DNA of 64,000 nucleotides, from positions 1,736,001 through 1,800,000 of the forward strand of contig NC_013521.1 of assembly GCF_000024925.1 (NCBI RefSeq), written 5' to 3'. Source of the DNA: Sanguibacter keddieii DSM 10542. Lineage in GTDB: Bacteria > Actinomycetota > Actinomycetes > Actinomycetales > Cellulomonadaceae. The position numbers were made by a program, and so were the translations under genes. Below are positions 7,463 to 16,328 of the stretch, piece after piece. The notes below the pieces were generated by a model. The model saw only the letters and a list, made by a program, of their open reading frames with translations. It did no database searches and was not told the DNA's origin. Numbering within the stretch: position 1 is the first letter of the stretch; each line of letters begins with the position of its first letter.

Positions 7463-8671
7463 ATGCGCGTGCTCCTGGCTCCCACACTCTCGGGCGACGA
7501 CGCCCACGGTCTGGCAGCGTCGTCAGCCCACCTCGTCGACGCCTGGTCCGGCGCGGCACCCCACGACACCGTGGATCTCTGCGCCCTCTCTGACGGTGGA
7601 CCGGGCTTCGCGACCCTCGTCGCAGCCCGGTCGGACGATCTCGCATCACGGGCTGACCTCGCCCCGGACCGCAGGGACTCCTGGGTCGCACCCGGGGTCC
7701 TGCTGGTCGGCGGCAGGGGTGGGACGGCCTACGTCGACGGCTCGGTCGGGCTGCGTGCCGGTGCCGGGACGGTCGGGCTCGGCGAGCAGCTGCTCGCCGC
7801 GCTCTCGGCGGACCCGTCGCGCGTCGTGCTGGGGATGCCCGGCCCGGACCAGGTGATGGTGGTCCCCGACGCCGGGTGGGGCCTGCTCGGTGCGCTCGGT
7901 CTCGAGGGTGCCTCAGGCCGTGGGCTGGCGGACGACGTCGCGGCCGAGGTCCTCGGGGGCCTCGGGGCAGCGCTCGCGTGCCTCGGTGAGGTCGACCTGG
8001 TCGGCGCGGCCGCCCGCGACCTGCCGCTGCTCGGCCTGCACGGGACGAGCGCGTCGGCGGGGGAGTTCGGCGCCCTGACGGCGGCCGACGCCCAACAGCT
8101 CGAGAGGACGGTCGGTCAGCTCGCCCACGCAGTCTGGGATTCCGCCGTCTCTGGGCAGGCTCCGCCGCCGACGGGTCACCCGAGCCTGCTCGCCCCGAGC
8201 CAGGCGGCCGACACCGCGACGCGCCGGCTCCGCGACGTCACCGGGCTCCCGGGTGCCGGTGCCGGGGCGGGGGTCGGGTGGCTGGTCGCGCTGGCCGGCG
8301 GTCGGCTCCTCCCGGGGGCGGCCGTCCACGCGGAGGCGGTCGCGCTCGCGCCGCGGGTCGCGGAGAGCGACCTCGTGGTCACGACCCTCGACCACCTCGA
8401 CGCCTCGACCTTCCACGGCTCGGGAGCCGAGCAGGCCGCGACCGCTGCCGCTGCCGTCGGTGTCCCGTGCGTGGTGGTCGCGGGCACGAGCATGATGAGC
8501 CGCAGGGAGTCCTCGGCGGCTGGTCTCAGCGCTGTCTACGTCGCGTCCGAGCAGCCGGACCCGCGCGGTGGCCGGGGAGGCGAGCAGGACGGAGACCTGC
8601 CGGAAGACGGGCTCGCCGACGTGCTCCGCCGCGTCGCGCGGTCGTGGTCACCAGCGCGCAGCGCACGGTGA
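7463..8671 (+). CDS. Degenerate glycerate-kinase-like protein
   Basis: A 402-residue protein whose layout follows the glycerate kinase family: an MRVLLAP start, a Gly-rich GAGAGAGVGW block at about 264-273, then LLPGAAVHAEAVAL. The catalytic signatures are eroded. The usual DSFKGxL near the N-terminus reads TLSGDDA, the GGSATND block is not recognisable, and GEGRxDxQ...GK reads TTLDHLDASTFHGSG (about 307-321). Kinase activity is therefore doubtful. I chose ATG 7463 because family homology begins there and the region upstream looks non-coding. It lies 226 bp before the Fe-S carrier gene on the same strand. Confidence 0.65.
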   Translation: MRVLLAPTLSGDDAHGLAASSAHLVDAWSGAAPHDTVDLCALSDGGPGFATLVAARSDDLASRADLAPDRRDSWVAPGVLLVGGRGGTAYVDGSVGLRAGAGTVGLGEQLLAALSADPSRVVLGMPGPDQVMVVPDAGWGLLGALGLEGASGRGLADDVAAEVLGGLGAALACLGEVDLVGAAARDLPLLGLHGTSASAGEFGALTAADAQQLERTVGQLAHAVWDSAVSGQAPPPTGHPSLLAPSQAADTATRRLRDVTGLPGAGAGAGVGWLVALAGGRLLPGAAVHAEAVALAPRVAESDLVVTTLDHLDASTFHGSGAEQAATAAAAVGVPCVVVAGTSMMSRRESSAAGLSAVYVASEQPDPRGGRGGEQDGDLPEDGLADVLRRVARSWSPARSAR

Positions 8672-8764
8672 CGGGGGCTGGCAGCGCGAGCGCCCTTCGT
8701 GCCTTCCAGGCAACTGCAGACCACCAGACGCGGTCCGCGTGCGGGCAGACGGTCGCACTGGGCT

Positions 8765-8770
8765 TAGTCT
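8765..8770 (+). promoter_or_regulatory. Candidate -10 upstream of Fe-S carrier gene
   Basis: TAGTCT in the 226-bp gap before the ErpA/IscA gene, giving an untranslated leader of about 120 nt. No convincing -35 box is visible, so this is tentative. Confidence 0.3.
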
Positions 8771-8897
8771 GGACGGGAATACATCCACGGGGCCGACGGT
8801 TGGCACCCATGCGGGTCGGCTCGCGACGCTCTGACGAGCGGGCGCAGCCCGGCACCGTCCGATCGTCACCAGACTTTCTTCATTGTGGGGAGACACC

Positions 8898-9248
8898 ATG
8901 AGCGAGACCACCGAGACAGCGACCCACGGCGTCCTGCTGAGCGACGTCGCGGCGCAGAAGGTCCGCACGCTCCTCGAGCAGGAGGGCCGCGACGACCTGC
9001 GTCTGCGCGTCGCCGTCCAGCCCGGCGGCTGCTCCGGCCTCATCTACCAGCTCTACTTCGACGAGCGCGTGCTCGACGGAGACGCGCTCAAGGACTACGA
9101 CGGGGTCGAGGTCGTCGTCGACAAGATGAGCGTCCCCTACCTCGAGGGCGCGACCATCGACTTCGCGGACACCATCGAGAAGCAGGGCTTCACGATCGAC
9201 AACCCGAACGCCGGCGAGGGCTGCGCGTGCGGCGGCTCCTTCAGCTGA
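8898..9248 (+). CDS. erpA: Iron-sulfur cluster carrier, ErpA/IscA (HesB) family
   Basis: A 116-residue A-type carrier that receives Fe-S clusters from the assembly machinery and hands them to apo-enzymes. The three family cysteines are present: Cys45 in QPGGCSGLIY and Cys109/Cys111 in GEGCACGGSF. GGGGAG lies about 6 nt before the ATG. Nearby genes use clusters (nadA; the Rieske subunit of the respiratory chain) or handle sulfur (TusA and NifS-like genes facing it). The gene ends in a strong hairpin shared with the convergent tusA-like gene. Confidence 0.92.
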   Translation: MSETTETATHGVLLSDVAAQKVRTLLEQEGRDDLRLRVAVQPGGCSGLIYQLYFDERVLDGDALKDYDGVEVVVDKMSVPYLEGATIDFADTIEKQGFTIDNPNAGEGCACGGSFS

Positions 9249-9299
9249 TCTGAGCCTCGCAGCCGTCGGCCCGTCCCGGGCCGCTGGCCAGCGCGAGCC

Positions 9300-9349
9300 A
9301 GCAGACGAGGGCCCGATCTGTCTCACGACAGGTCGGGCCCTCGTCTGCT
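9300..9349. terminator. Shared terminator between erpA and tusA-like gene
   Basis: A 22-bp stem with a single G-T wobble around a 6-nt loop, lying between two convergent genes. It should work in both directions. Confidence 0.85.
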
Positions 9350-9381
9350 TCGGCAGGCGGGTCCACCGGGGGAGAGGTGGC

Positions 9382-9714
9382 TCAGCCGCCCAGCCGAACC
9401 GTGATCGCGGTCGCCGGCTCCGCGGGGTCCTGGGCCTCGTCATCGAGGACGGTCGATCGCACCACCGCGTGGCCGCGCATCCGGGCCCAGGCGGGGACGT
9501 CGTGCACCGCAGCAGGGTCCGTCGACCAGACCGTCACCAGGTCACCGCCGACCAGCCCGGCCGCGGCGCGGGCCAGACGGATCACCGGCAGCGGGCAGCG
9601 CAGCCCGCGGGCATCGACCACGGTCGCTCCGCTGTCAGTCGCTGCGCCGTCCGTCGACGCCGCACCGTCCGTCGAGGTGTCGTCCCCCGGACCCGTGCTC
9701 GCGCCCGACGTCAC
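9382..9714 (-). CDS. TusA-family sulfur carrier
   Basis: A 110-residue protein. After a disordered Asp/Ser/Thr-rich first 30 residues comes the TusA domain with VDARGLRCPLPVIRLARA; Cys40 in CPLP is the expected persulfide carrier. TusA proteins relay sulfane sulfur from cysteine desulfurases to thiolation or cofactor pathways. The GTG start overlaps the stop of the upstream NifS-like gene (GTGA), so the two are translationally coupled. Its partner seems to lack a PLP lysine, so its sulfur donor is uncertain. Confidence 0.85.
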   Translation of the reverse strand: MTSGASTGPGDDTSTDGAASTDGAATDSGATVVDARGLRCPLPVIRLARAAAGLVGGDLVTVWSTDPAAVHDVPAWARMRGHAVVRSTVLDDEAQDPAEPATAITVRLGG

Positions 9715-10925
9715 AGCGACCCCACCCCGAGCGCGTCCCGGACCCGGGCGACGGCGGTCGGCAGCTCCGCGAGGAACCTCTCGACGTCGTCCTCGGAGGT
9801 GGACCGGTCCAGCGCGATGCGCACGTTCCCGTGAGTCAGGGACCCCATGGCCGCGAGGACGTGGCTCGGCTCGAGGGCGCTCGACGTGCACGCGGAGCCC
9901 GACCCGACGGCGAAGCCGGCACGGTCGAGCTCGGAGACGAGCGCCTCGCCGTCCACGTAGAGGCAGGAGAAGGTGAGGACGTGGGGGAGCCGCTCGTCCG
10001 GGTCGCCCACGATGTCCACGTCTGGGACCAGAGCCTGCACCCGGTCGCGGAGGCGGTCCACGAGACGGCGCCGACGGGTGTCCTGCGCCGCCCGGTCGGC
10101 GGTCGCGGCCTGGAGCGCGACCGCTGCGGCGAAGGCCGCGGGGACGTTCGTGCCCCCGGGGAACCAGCGGTCCTGGTCCTCGGGCCAGTCCGCGCGCTGC
10201 CGGACGCCCTGGCGGACCACGAGGACACCGGTGCCCCCGGGGCCGCCCCAGTCGGCGGGGTCGGCGACGAGGACGTCCCAGTCGGAGCCCACGTCGACGT
10301 GGCCGAGCGCCGCGCCGGCGTCGACGAGCAGCGGGACGCCCGCCGACCGCGCGGCGGCGTGGACGTCCCCGAGGGGCTGGAGCGTCCCGACCTCTCCGTT
10401 GGAGTGCTGCAGCGCCGCCAGGGAGACCCCCGGCGCCTGGACGGCCGCGGTCATCGCGTCGAGGTCGACGCGGCCGAGACGGTCGACGGGCACGCTCACG
10501 TGCTCCGCCTGCGAGCCGTCGACGGTGGCGCGGTGACGGTCCACGGAGAACGCCGAGGCCTCGAGCACGGCGGCACGCTCGACCGAGGAGGTCACGACCG
10601 ACCCGCCGGCCCGTCGACGGCCGAGGGACACGGCACGCACGCCGGCGTGCAGCGCGGCGGTGTGCGACGGGGCGAGGTGCACCTCCTCGGTCCGGGCACC
10701 GACCACCTCCGCGACGGCAGATCGCGCCCCGGCGAGCAGCGACGCCGCACGGCGACCCTCGGAGTGCAGACGACGCGGGTCGGCCCACCCCTCGGCGAGC
10801 GCCCGCGTGAAGGCCTCGTGCGCGTCGGGCAGCAGCCGGGCGCTCCCACCGGCGTCGAGGTGCACACGACCGGGCGCGGTCTCGGGGGTGGCTGCGGGGT
10901 GCGGGGGGAGTCTGTCGTGGGGCAC
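9711..10925 (-). CDS. NifS/IscS-like aminotransferase-fold protein lacking the PLP lysine
   Basis: A 404-residue homologue of cysteine desulfurases. Clear family blocks are RLHSEGRRAASLL, SNGEVGTLQPL (175-185), TNVPAA (259-264), the catalytic-cysteine loop GSGSACTSSALEPSHVL with Cys346, and HGNVRIAL. The PLP-lysine region, normally SxHKxxGPxG, reads ADPADWGGPGGTG (221-233) with no Lys. The usual His of the IEH motif is Arg117, and the Gln after VDAA is Ala. Normal desulfurase chemistry therefore looks unlikely. The start is GTG 10925, with TACCGT 6 nt upstream (leaderless); translated sequence further upstream is not family-like. Confidence 0.8.
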   Translation of the reverse strand: MPHDRLPPHPAATPETAPGRVHLDAGGSARLLPDAHEAFTRALAEGWADPRRLHSEGRRAASLLAGARSAVAEVVGARTEEVHLAPSHTAALHAGVRAVSLGRRRAGGSVVTSSVERAAVLEASAFSVDRHRATVDGSQAEHVSVPVDRLGRVDLDAMTAAVQAPGVSLAALQHSNGEVGTLQPLGDVHAAARSAGVPLLVDAGAALGHVDVGSDWDVLVADPADWGGPGGTGVLVVRQGVRQRADWPEDQDRWFPGGTNVPAAFAAAVALQAATADRAAQDTRRRRLVDRLRDRVQALVPDVDIVGDPDERLPHVLTFSCLYVDGEALVSELDRAGFAVGSGSACTSSALEPSHVLAAMGSLTHGNVRIALDRSTSEDDVERFLAELPTAVARVRDALGVGSL

Positions 10926-10931
10926 GGTGCC

Positions 10932-10937
10932 ACGGTA
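10932..10937 (-). promoter_or_regulatory. -10 hexamer of NifS-like gene (leaderless)
   Basis: TACCGT on the minus strand, 6 nt before the GTG at 10925. No Shine-Dalgarno sequence is visible, which supports the leaderless reading. Confidence 0.5.
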
Positions 10938-11217
10938 GTCGAGGCCTCGCGCCGGGCTCCCGGGCCGGTCCCGACGGACGTGGCGTGGTGGTGCGGCACG
11001 CGGGGGAAGTCCCAGAAGAGCCCTGGTGGACGCCCTGCGCGGGGCAGTTCGTGACAGTCGGTCGACCGGTGTTAGCAAAGCGGTGCCGGTGCCGTCTTTC
11101 TCACACCGGGACGGTGTGGTCGAGGCCCGTTCAGCCGCTCGTCCACGCTACGCTTCATGCTATCGAGGACGAAGGTCCTGTGTGCTGCCCGAACTCGGAC
11201 GGTGTGCAGGACGTGAA
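10938..11217. other. Divergent intergenic region before the oxidase operon
   Basis: About 280 bp between the NifS-like gene and ctaC. It must hold the ctaCDF promoter. Candidate -10 elements are TACGCT near 11150 and TATCGA near 11160, but neither has a good -35. The TACGCT candidate would give a leader of about 60 nt. No open frame with a convincing start is seen. Confidence 0.4.
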
Positions 11218-12132
11218 GTGAAAGGCCCCCCTTTGCGCTCGGAACGCCCCACCCGCAGTCGAAAGACGGTCGGCAGGCTGGTCACAGCTGCCGCGCTCGT
11301 CTCCCTCGCCGTGTCCGGATGCTCGGCAGAAGCCCAGCGCGGCTTCCTGCCGGGATACGCCGACGGCCCCACGACCAACCAGACCGACCGGATCACCGAC
11401 ATGTGGGTCGGTTCCTGGATCGCCGCGCTGATCGTCGGGATCATCACCTGGGCTCTCATGCTCTGGTGCGTCGTCGCCTACCGGAAGCGCAAGGACGACC
11501 ACACGCTCCCGATCCAGACCAGGTACCACCTGCCGCTCGAGATCATGTACACGCTCGTCCCGATCGTCATGGTCGGCGTGCTGTTCTTCTTCACGCAGCG
11601 TGACATGTCCGAGGTCCGCGCGACCGACGCAGAGCCCGACGTGACGATCCAGGTGATCGGCAAGCAGTGGAGCTGGGACTTCAACTACCTCGACGACGAG
11701 GTCTACGAGACCGGCCAGCACGCCGTGAACGTCGGCTCGCTCGAGAACGAGCTCGGAGGGGTCGGGACGAACTCGCAGTTCCCGACGCTCTACCTGCCCG
11801 TCAACGAGGTCGTCGAGTTCCAGCTCGAGTCCCGCGACGTCATCCACTCGTTCTGGATCCCCGCGTTCCTCGACAAGATGGACATGATCCCGTTCCGGAC
11901 CAACGTCTGGCAGGTGACCCCGACCCGCGAGGGTGTCTACGCCGGCAAGTGCGCCGAGCTCTGCGGTGAGTTCCACTCCGGGATGCTCTTCAACGTCGCC
12001 GTGGTCTCGCGCGAGGAGTACGACGCACACATGGAAGAGCTCGAGCAGCGCGGCCAGACCGGCCAGCTGGGGCTCGACCTCAACCGACAGCAGAGCGAGG
12101 CCGGCAACGCCGCCGCGGAGGGTGAGAACTGA
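11218..12132 (+). CDS. ctaC: Cytochrome c oxidase subunit II
   Basis: A 304-residue subunit II of the aa3-type oxidase, which takes electrons from cytochrome c at its CuA centre. It starts with a lipoprotein-type signal peptide (lipobox AVSGC, Cys about 40). Two membrane helices follow ([37 protein letters not shown]). The C-terminal cupredoxin domain carries the CuA site [12 protein letters not shown] and [12 protein letters not shown] 11218 was chosen because AGGA lies about 7 nt upstream and the signal peptide begins soon after. The stop overlaps the ctaD start by one base (TGATG). Confidence 0.95.
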   Translation: MKGPPLRSERPTRSRKTVGRLVTAAALVSLAVSGCSAEAQRGFLPGYADGPTTNQTDRITDMWVGSWIAALIVGIITWALMLWCVVAYRKRKDDHTLPIQTRYHLPLEIMYTLVPIVMVGVLFFFTQRDMSEVRATDAEPDVTIQVIGKQWSWDFNYLDDEVYETGQHAVNVGSLENELGGVGTNSQFPTLYLPVNEVVEFQLESRDVIHSFWIPAFLDKMDMIPFRTNVWQVTPTREGVYAGKCAELCGEFHSGMLFNVAVVSREEYDAHMEELEQRGQTGQLGLDLNRQQSEAGNAAAEGEN

Positions 12133-13919
12133 TGGCTGCGGCCGACGACGCGCACGTCGAGAAGATCCCCGGCCTGGCGCCGGGTCGACAGACTCTCGGA
12201 CGCACGGTGATCAAGTGGATCACCTCGACCGACCACAAGACGATCGGGTACATGTACCTGATCACGTCCTTCGTGTTCTTCTGCATCGGTGGCCTCATGG
12301 CCCTCGTGATCCGGGCCGAGCTCTTCGAGCCCGGCATCCAGATCGTGCAGAGCAACGAGCAGTACAACCAGCTCTTCACCATGCACGGCACGATCATGCT
12401 GCTGCTGTTCGCGACCCCGCTGTTCGCCGGCTTCGCCAACATCATCATGCCGCTGCAGATCGGTGCGCCCGACGTCGCCTTCCCGCGGCTCAACATGTTC
12501 GCGTACTGGCTCTACCTCTTCGGCGGGCTCATCGCCTCGGCCGGGTTCTTCACCCCGCAGGGTGCGGCTTCCTTCGGATGGTTCGCCTACGCACCGCTGT
12601 CGAACACCACCTTCAGCCCGGGGCTCGGCGGTGACCTCTGGGTCTTCGGCCTCGCGATGACCGGTTTCGGCACGATCCTCGGTGGCGTCAACTTCATCAC
12701 GACCATCATCACGATGCGTGCGCCCGGCATGACCATGTTCCGCATGCCGATCTTCACGTGGAACACCCTCGTGACCAGCATCCTCGTGCTCATGGCCTTC
12801 CCGCCGCTGGCCGCCGCGCTCTTCGCCCTCGGTGCGGACCGCCGCCTCGGCGCGCAGATCTTCAACCCGGAGAACGGCGGTGCCATCCTCTGGCAGCACC
12901 TGTTCTGGTTCTTCGGGCACCCCGAGGTGTACATCATCGCCCTGCCGTTCTTCGGCATCGTGAGCGAGATCTTCCCGGTCTTCAGCCGCAAGCCGATCTT
13001 CGGCTACAAGGGCCTGGTCTACGCGACCATCGCGATCGCCGCCCTCTCCGTGACGGTCTGGGCGCACCACATGTACGTCACCGGCGCGGTCCTGCTGCCG
13101 TTCTTCTCCTTCATGACGATGTTGATCGCCGTCCCGACAGGTGTGAAGTTCTTCAACTGGATCGGCACGATGTGGCGAGGGAAGCTCACCTTCGAGACCC
13201 CGATGCTCTGGTCGATCGGGTTCCTCGTCACCTTCCTCTTCGGTGGTCTCACGGGAGTCATCCTGTCGAGCCCGGTCCTCGACTTCCACGTCTCGGACAC
13301 GTACTTCGTGGTCGCCCACTTCCACTACGTGGTCTTCGGCACCGTGGTGTTCGCCATGTTCGCCGGCTTCTACTTCTGGTGGCCGAAGTTCACCGGGCGC
13401 ATGCTCAACGAGCGCCTCGGCAAGGTCCACTTCTGGCTGCTGTTCGTCGGCTTCCACGCGACCTTCCTCGTCCAGCACTGGCTGGGTGTCGCGGGCATGC
13501 CGCGTCGCTACGCGGACTACATGCCCGAAGAGGGCTTCACCTGGATGAACCAGGTGTCGACCGTCGGGTCCTTCATCCTCGCGGCGTCCACCCTGCCGTT
13601 CCTCTGGAACGTCTACGTCACCTGGCGCAGCGCGCCGCTCGTCACGGTCGACGACCCGTGGGGCTTCGGCTCGTCGCTCGAGTGGGCCACCTCGTGCCCG
13701 CCCCCGCGTCACAACTTCACGTCGCTGCCGCGCATCCGGTCCGAGCGCCCCGCGTTCGACCTGCACCACCCCGAGGTCGCCGCGATGGACCACCACGCGG
13801 TGGATCCCGGACCGCTCGACAAGCTGTACGGCGAGGGTGACCGACGCGGTCAGCAGACCCTGGCGAAGGACCGTGTCATCAACGGTCCCGGAGACGAGAA
13901 CGCAGGAGAGCCCCGATGA
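12132..13919 (+). CDS. ctaD: Cytochrome c oxidase subunit I
   Basis: The 595-residue catalytic subunit, with heme a and the heme a3-CuB centre, reducing oxygen to water. Twelve membrane helices are visible. The ligands include the MHGTIM histidine, the Tyr-His cross-link region [15 protein letters not shown] and the [11 protein letters not shown] block with heme ligands. A C-terminal cytoplasmic tail of about 70 residues is typical of actinobacteria. It is coupled to ctaC upstream and to ctaF downstream (ATGA overlap), so the three subunits are made in proportion. Confidence 0.97.
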   Translation: MAAADDAHVEKIPGLAPGRQTLGRTVIKWITSTDHKTIGYMYLITSFVFFCIGGLMALVIRAELFEPGIQIVQSNEQYNQLFTMHGTIMLLLFATPLFAGFANIIMPLQIGAPDVAFPRLNMFAYWLYLFGGLIASAGFFTPQGAASFGWFAYAPLSNTTFSPGLGGDLWVFGLAMTGFGTILGGVNFITTIITMRAPGMTMFRMPIFTWNTLVTSILVLMAFPPLAAALFALGADRRLGAQIFNPENGGAILWQHLFWFFGHPEVYIIALPFFGIVSEIFPVFSRKPIFGYKGLVYATIAIAALSVTVWAHHMYVTGAVLLPFFSFMTMLIAVPTGVKFFNWIGTMWRGKLTFETPMLWSIGFLVTFLFGGLTGVILSSPVLDFHVSDTYFVVAHFHYVVFGTVVFAMFAGFYFWWPKFTGRMLNERLGKVHFWLLFVGFHATFLVQHWLGVAGMPRRYADYMPEEGFTWMNQVSTVGSFILAASTLPFLWNVYVTWRSAPLVTVDDPWGFGSSLEWATSCPPPRHNFTSLPRIRSERPAFDLHHPEVAAMDHHAVDPGPLDKLYGEGDRRGQQTLAKDRVINGPGDENAGEPR

Positions 13920-14314
13920 AGATCGAGAGCAAGCTGTTCATCTACCTCGCGCCCTTCTTCCTCCTCGTCGCCGTCGTCTACGGCTTCTGGAGCGAGTGGG
14001 AGCCGGTCGGCACCACCGGGCTGTTCCTGTCGGTCGGTCTCGCCGGAATGATCGGCTGGTACCTCGCGGCCACCGCCAAGCGGATGGACCCGCGCCCCGA
14101 GGACGACGCCTTCGGCGAGATCGAGCAGGGTGCTGGCGAGCAGGGCGTCTACGCCCCGTGGAGCTGGTGGCCCCTGGCGATCGCCGCCGGAGCCGGGGTC
14201 TGCTTCCTCGGCCTCGCGGTCGGCTGGTGGGTCTTCGGCATCGGCGTGGTCCTCTCGATGCTGGCCCTCGTGGGCTGGGTCTTCGAGTTCTCCCGCGGCC
14301 AGCACGCGCACTGA
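13916..14314 (+). CDS. ctaF: Cytochrome c oxidase subunit IV
   Basis: A 132-residue accessory subunit of the actinobacterial aa3 oxidase. It has four hydrophobic helices: two at the N-terminus (about 8-25 and 31-50) and two near the C-terminus (about 81-100 and 102-123), joined by an acidic loop. The ATG overlaps the ctaD stop (ATGA). Its position directly after ctaD is the conserved place for this family. A perfect 17-bp terminator lies 62 bp downstream. Confidence 0.9.
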   Translation: MKIESKLFIYLAPFFLLVAVVYGFWSEWEPVGTTGLFLSVGLAGMIGWYLAATAKRMDPRPEDDAFGEIEQGAGEQGVYAPWSWWPLAIAAGAGVCFLGLAVGWWVFGIGVVLSMLALVGWVFEFSRGQHAH

Positions 14315-14376
14315 TCCACCGCGCACGCTGACCCACAGCACCACACCGCACGGCTGAACCAGCCAGCACCAAGTGA

Positions 14377-14414
14377 AGGCGAGGCCCCGGACCACACGGT
14401 CCGGGGCCTCGCCT
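14377..14414 (+). terminator. ctaCDF operon terminator
   Basis: Perfect 17-bp stem with loop acac (14394-14397), 62 bp after the ctaF stop. Confidence 0.85.
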
Positions 14415-14524
14415 GTGCCATGCCCGCTGCACCTTGCACCGTGGAGCGTCTCGGTCGGGTACCGGTCGCGCCACAGTCTCGTATCGGTCTCGACCAGACC
14501 GGCCACAAGGCCTGCGGGGCTGCC

Positions 14525-14530
14525 TACTGT
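14525..14530 (+). promoter_or_regulatory. -10 hexamer of DUF4349 lipoprotein (leaderless)
   Basis: TACTGT, 7 nt before the ATG at 14538. Confidence 0.5.
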
Positions 14531-14537
14531 GGGCCGC

Positions 14538-15527
14538 ATGACGACACGACGTGGTGCACAGGCAGGCATTCTCAGGTGGGCAGCCGTCGGCGTCCTCGCG
14601 GCCGCGACAGGGCTGGCGGGCTGCTCCTCAGACGCCGGGAGCCAGGCGACGAGCGCCGACGCCGCACTCCCGGAGAGCGTAGACAGTGACAGCCAGCCCG
14701 GGGACGCGGCGGACGAGAGTGCCGCCCTCCCGGAGGACCTCGCCGCGTCCGTCGGCGGAGCCGACGTCGACCGCTCGGTGATCGTCAGCGGGACCGTGGT
14801 GCTCACGGCCGACGAGCCGATCACCGTGGCCGGGTCGATCGTCACCGCCGTCGAGGGCGCCGGGGGCTACGTCGACGGGCGCAGCGAGTCCCAGGGGTCC
14901 GGGGTCGACGGAGACGCGTCAGAGCCCGAGCGCGCCTGGCTCACGGTCCGTGTGCCGCCGGGTGAGGTGCAGCCGATGATCGACGCGCTGCGGGAGATCG
15001 GCGAGGTGACCTCCGTCGACCTCACCTCCTCCGACGTGACGAAGCAGGTCGCCGACCTCGAGACGCGGATCTCGGCGAAGCGGGTGGCGATCACCCGCCT
15101 GGAAGAGCTGTTGACGAGCGCGGGCACCGTCGCGGACCTGCTGGCCGTGGAGGGAGAGCTCACCACGCGCCAGAGCGAGCTCGAGCAGCTCCTCACCGAG
15201 CAGGCCGGCATCGACGACCTCACGGCGATGGCGACGCTCGAGATCTCCGTCTACGCCACGGACCAGGCACCGGAGCAGGAGACCGAGGTGACCGGCTTCG
15301 TCGGTGGCCTCTCCGCAGGCTGGGACGGCCTCCTCACCGCACTCGGAGCGACCGTCACGGTCATCGGGGTGCTGCTGCCCTGGGCGGTCCTCGTAGGCGC
15401 TGTGGGCGCCGTCGTGCTGTGGACGCTCCGTCGACGCCGCCGGTCCTCCGGTGCCGTCCCCGCAGAGCGCGGCACCGCCTCGGAGGGTGACGCAGCCGCG
15501 GAGCAGCAGGCGTCCGAGAAGGACTGA
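14538..15527 (+). CDS. DUF4349 family lipoprotein
   Basis: A 329-residue predicted lipoprotein with signal peptide and lipobox (GLAGCSS). A DUF4349 domain follows: a beta-rich region with VSGTVVLTADEP and LTVRVPPGEVQPMIDALREI, then a long helical coiled-coil stretch with DLETRISAKRVAITRLEELL. A membrane helix lies near the C-terminus (about 270-300), before a basic and polar tail. The role of the family is not established. ATG 14538 is supported by the signal peptide right after it and by TACTGT 7 nt upstream. Confidence 0.85.
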   Translation: MTTRRGAQAGILRWAAVGVLAAATGLAGCSSDAGSQATSADAALPESVDSDSQPGDAADESAALPEDLAASVGGADVDRSVIVSGTVVLTADEPITVAGSIVTAVEGAGGYVDGRSESQGSGVDGDASEPERAWLTVRVPPGEVQPMIDALREIGEVTSVDLTSSDVTKQVADLETRISAKRVAITRLEELLTSAGTVADLLAVEGELTTRQSELEQLLTEQAGIDDLTAMATLEISVYATDQAPEQETEVTGFVGGLSAGWDGLLTALGATVTVIGVLLPWAVLVGAVGAVVLWTLRRRRRSSGAVPAERGTASEGDAAAEQQASEKD

Positions 15528-15536
15528 GCAGACGTG

Positions 15537-15607
15537 AGAAGGCCCCGCCGGCCTCCTGCGCCCCCACCGCGTGCGCGGGGGAGCGGAGGGCGCCAGCGGG
15601 GCCTTCT
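15537..15607. terminator. Compound stem-loop between DUF4349 gene and sodA
   Basis: Outer 12-bp perfect stem (15537-15548 with 15596-15607) enclosing further GC-rich foldback. It sits between convergent genes and probably ends transcription from both sides. Confidence 0.65.
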
Positions 15608-15642
15608 GCGCGTGCTCAGCGCCCTGGGGGCGCGTCAGGTGC

Positions 15643-16266
15643 TCAGGGGACGATGAGACCCGAGGTCTGCGTCTTGGCGCGCGCGAGGCGTGCCGCGGCG
15701 TCGTCCCAGCTCACCAGGTTCCACCAGGCCGTGACGTAGTCGGCACGGACGTTCTGGTAGTCGAGGTAGTAGGCGTGCTCCCAGACGTCCAGGAGGACGA
15801 TCGGGGTGAGGCCCATGGGGATGTTGCCCTGCTGGTCGTACAGCTGGACGATGATGAGCTTCTGGCCGATGGAGTCCCAGGCGAGGATGGCCCAGCCGGA
15901 GCCCTGCACGCCGGCGGCGACGGCCGCGAAGTGCTTCTTGAAGGCCTCGAAGGACCCGAAGTCGGTGCCGATGGTCTCGGCCAGGTCGCCGGTGGGCTCG
16001 CCGCCGCCCTCGGGGGAGAGGTTGGTCCAGAACGCCGAGTGGTTGATGTGGCCACCGAGGTTGAACGCGAGGTTCTTCTCGTGGAGGTTGACCGCGGCGA
16101 GGTCGCCGCTCTCGCGAGCGTCGGCGAGCTTCTCGAGCGCGGTGTTGGCGCCGGTCACGTAGGCCTGGTGGTGCTTGGAGTGGTGGAGCTCCATGATGCG
16201 ACCAGAGATGTGCGGCTCGAGCGCACCGTAGTCGTAGCCGAGCTCGGGAAGGGTGTAGACAGCCAT
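15643..16266 (-). CDS. sodA: Superoxide dismutase, Mn/Fe family
   Basis: A 207-residue cytoplasmic superoxide dismutase. Metal ligands are visible: His28 (MELHHSKHHQAYV), a second His in GGHINHSAFW, and Asp and His in LDVWEHAYYLDY. The block GSGWAILAWD...QLYDQQGN with Gln in DQQGN favours manganese over iron, which is an inference from family patterns. A good ribosome site (GGAGG, about 7 nt before ATG) is present. It follows the qcr operon on the same strand but is separated from it by a terminator, so it should have its own promoter in the ~60 bp between. Confidence 0.95.
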   Translation of the reverse strand: MAVYTLPELGYDYGALEPHISGRIMELHHSKHHQAYVTGANTALEKLADARESGDLAAVNLHEKNLAFNLGGHINHSAFWTNLSPEGGGEPTGDLAETIGTDFGSFEAFKKHFAAVAAGVQGSGWAILAWDSIGQKLIIVQLYDQQGNIPMGLTPIVLLDVWEHAYYLDYQNVRADYVTAWWNLVSWDDAAARLARAKTQTSGLIVP

Positions 16267-16328
16267 TCCGATGTCCTCCTAGACGTCGTCCGCAGCCGAG
16301 GGGCTGCGTCTCACTGCATAACGCGGAA

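Noticed and set aside
11026-11217. Earlier in-frame start for ctaC
   Set aside because: The extension is not family-like and lies before the signal peptide; GTG 11218 has a ribosome site and directly precedes the lipoprotein signal.
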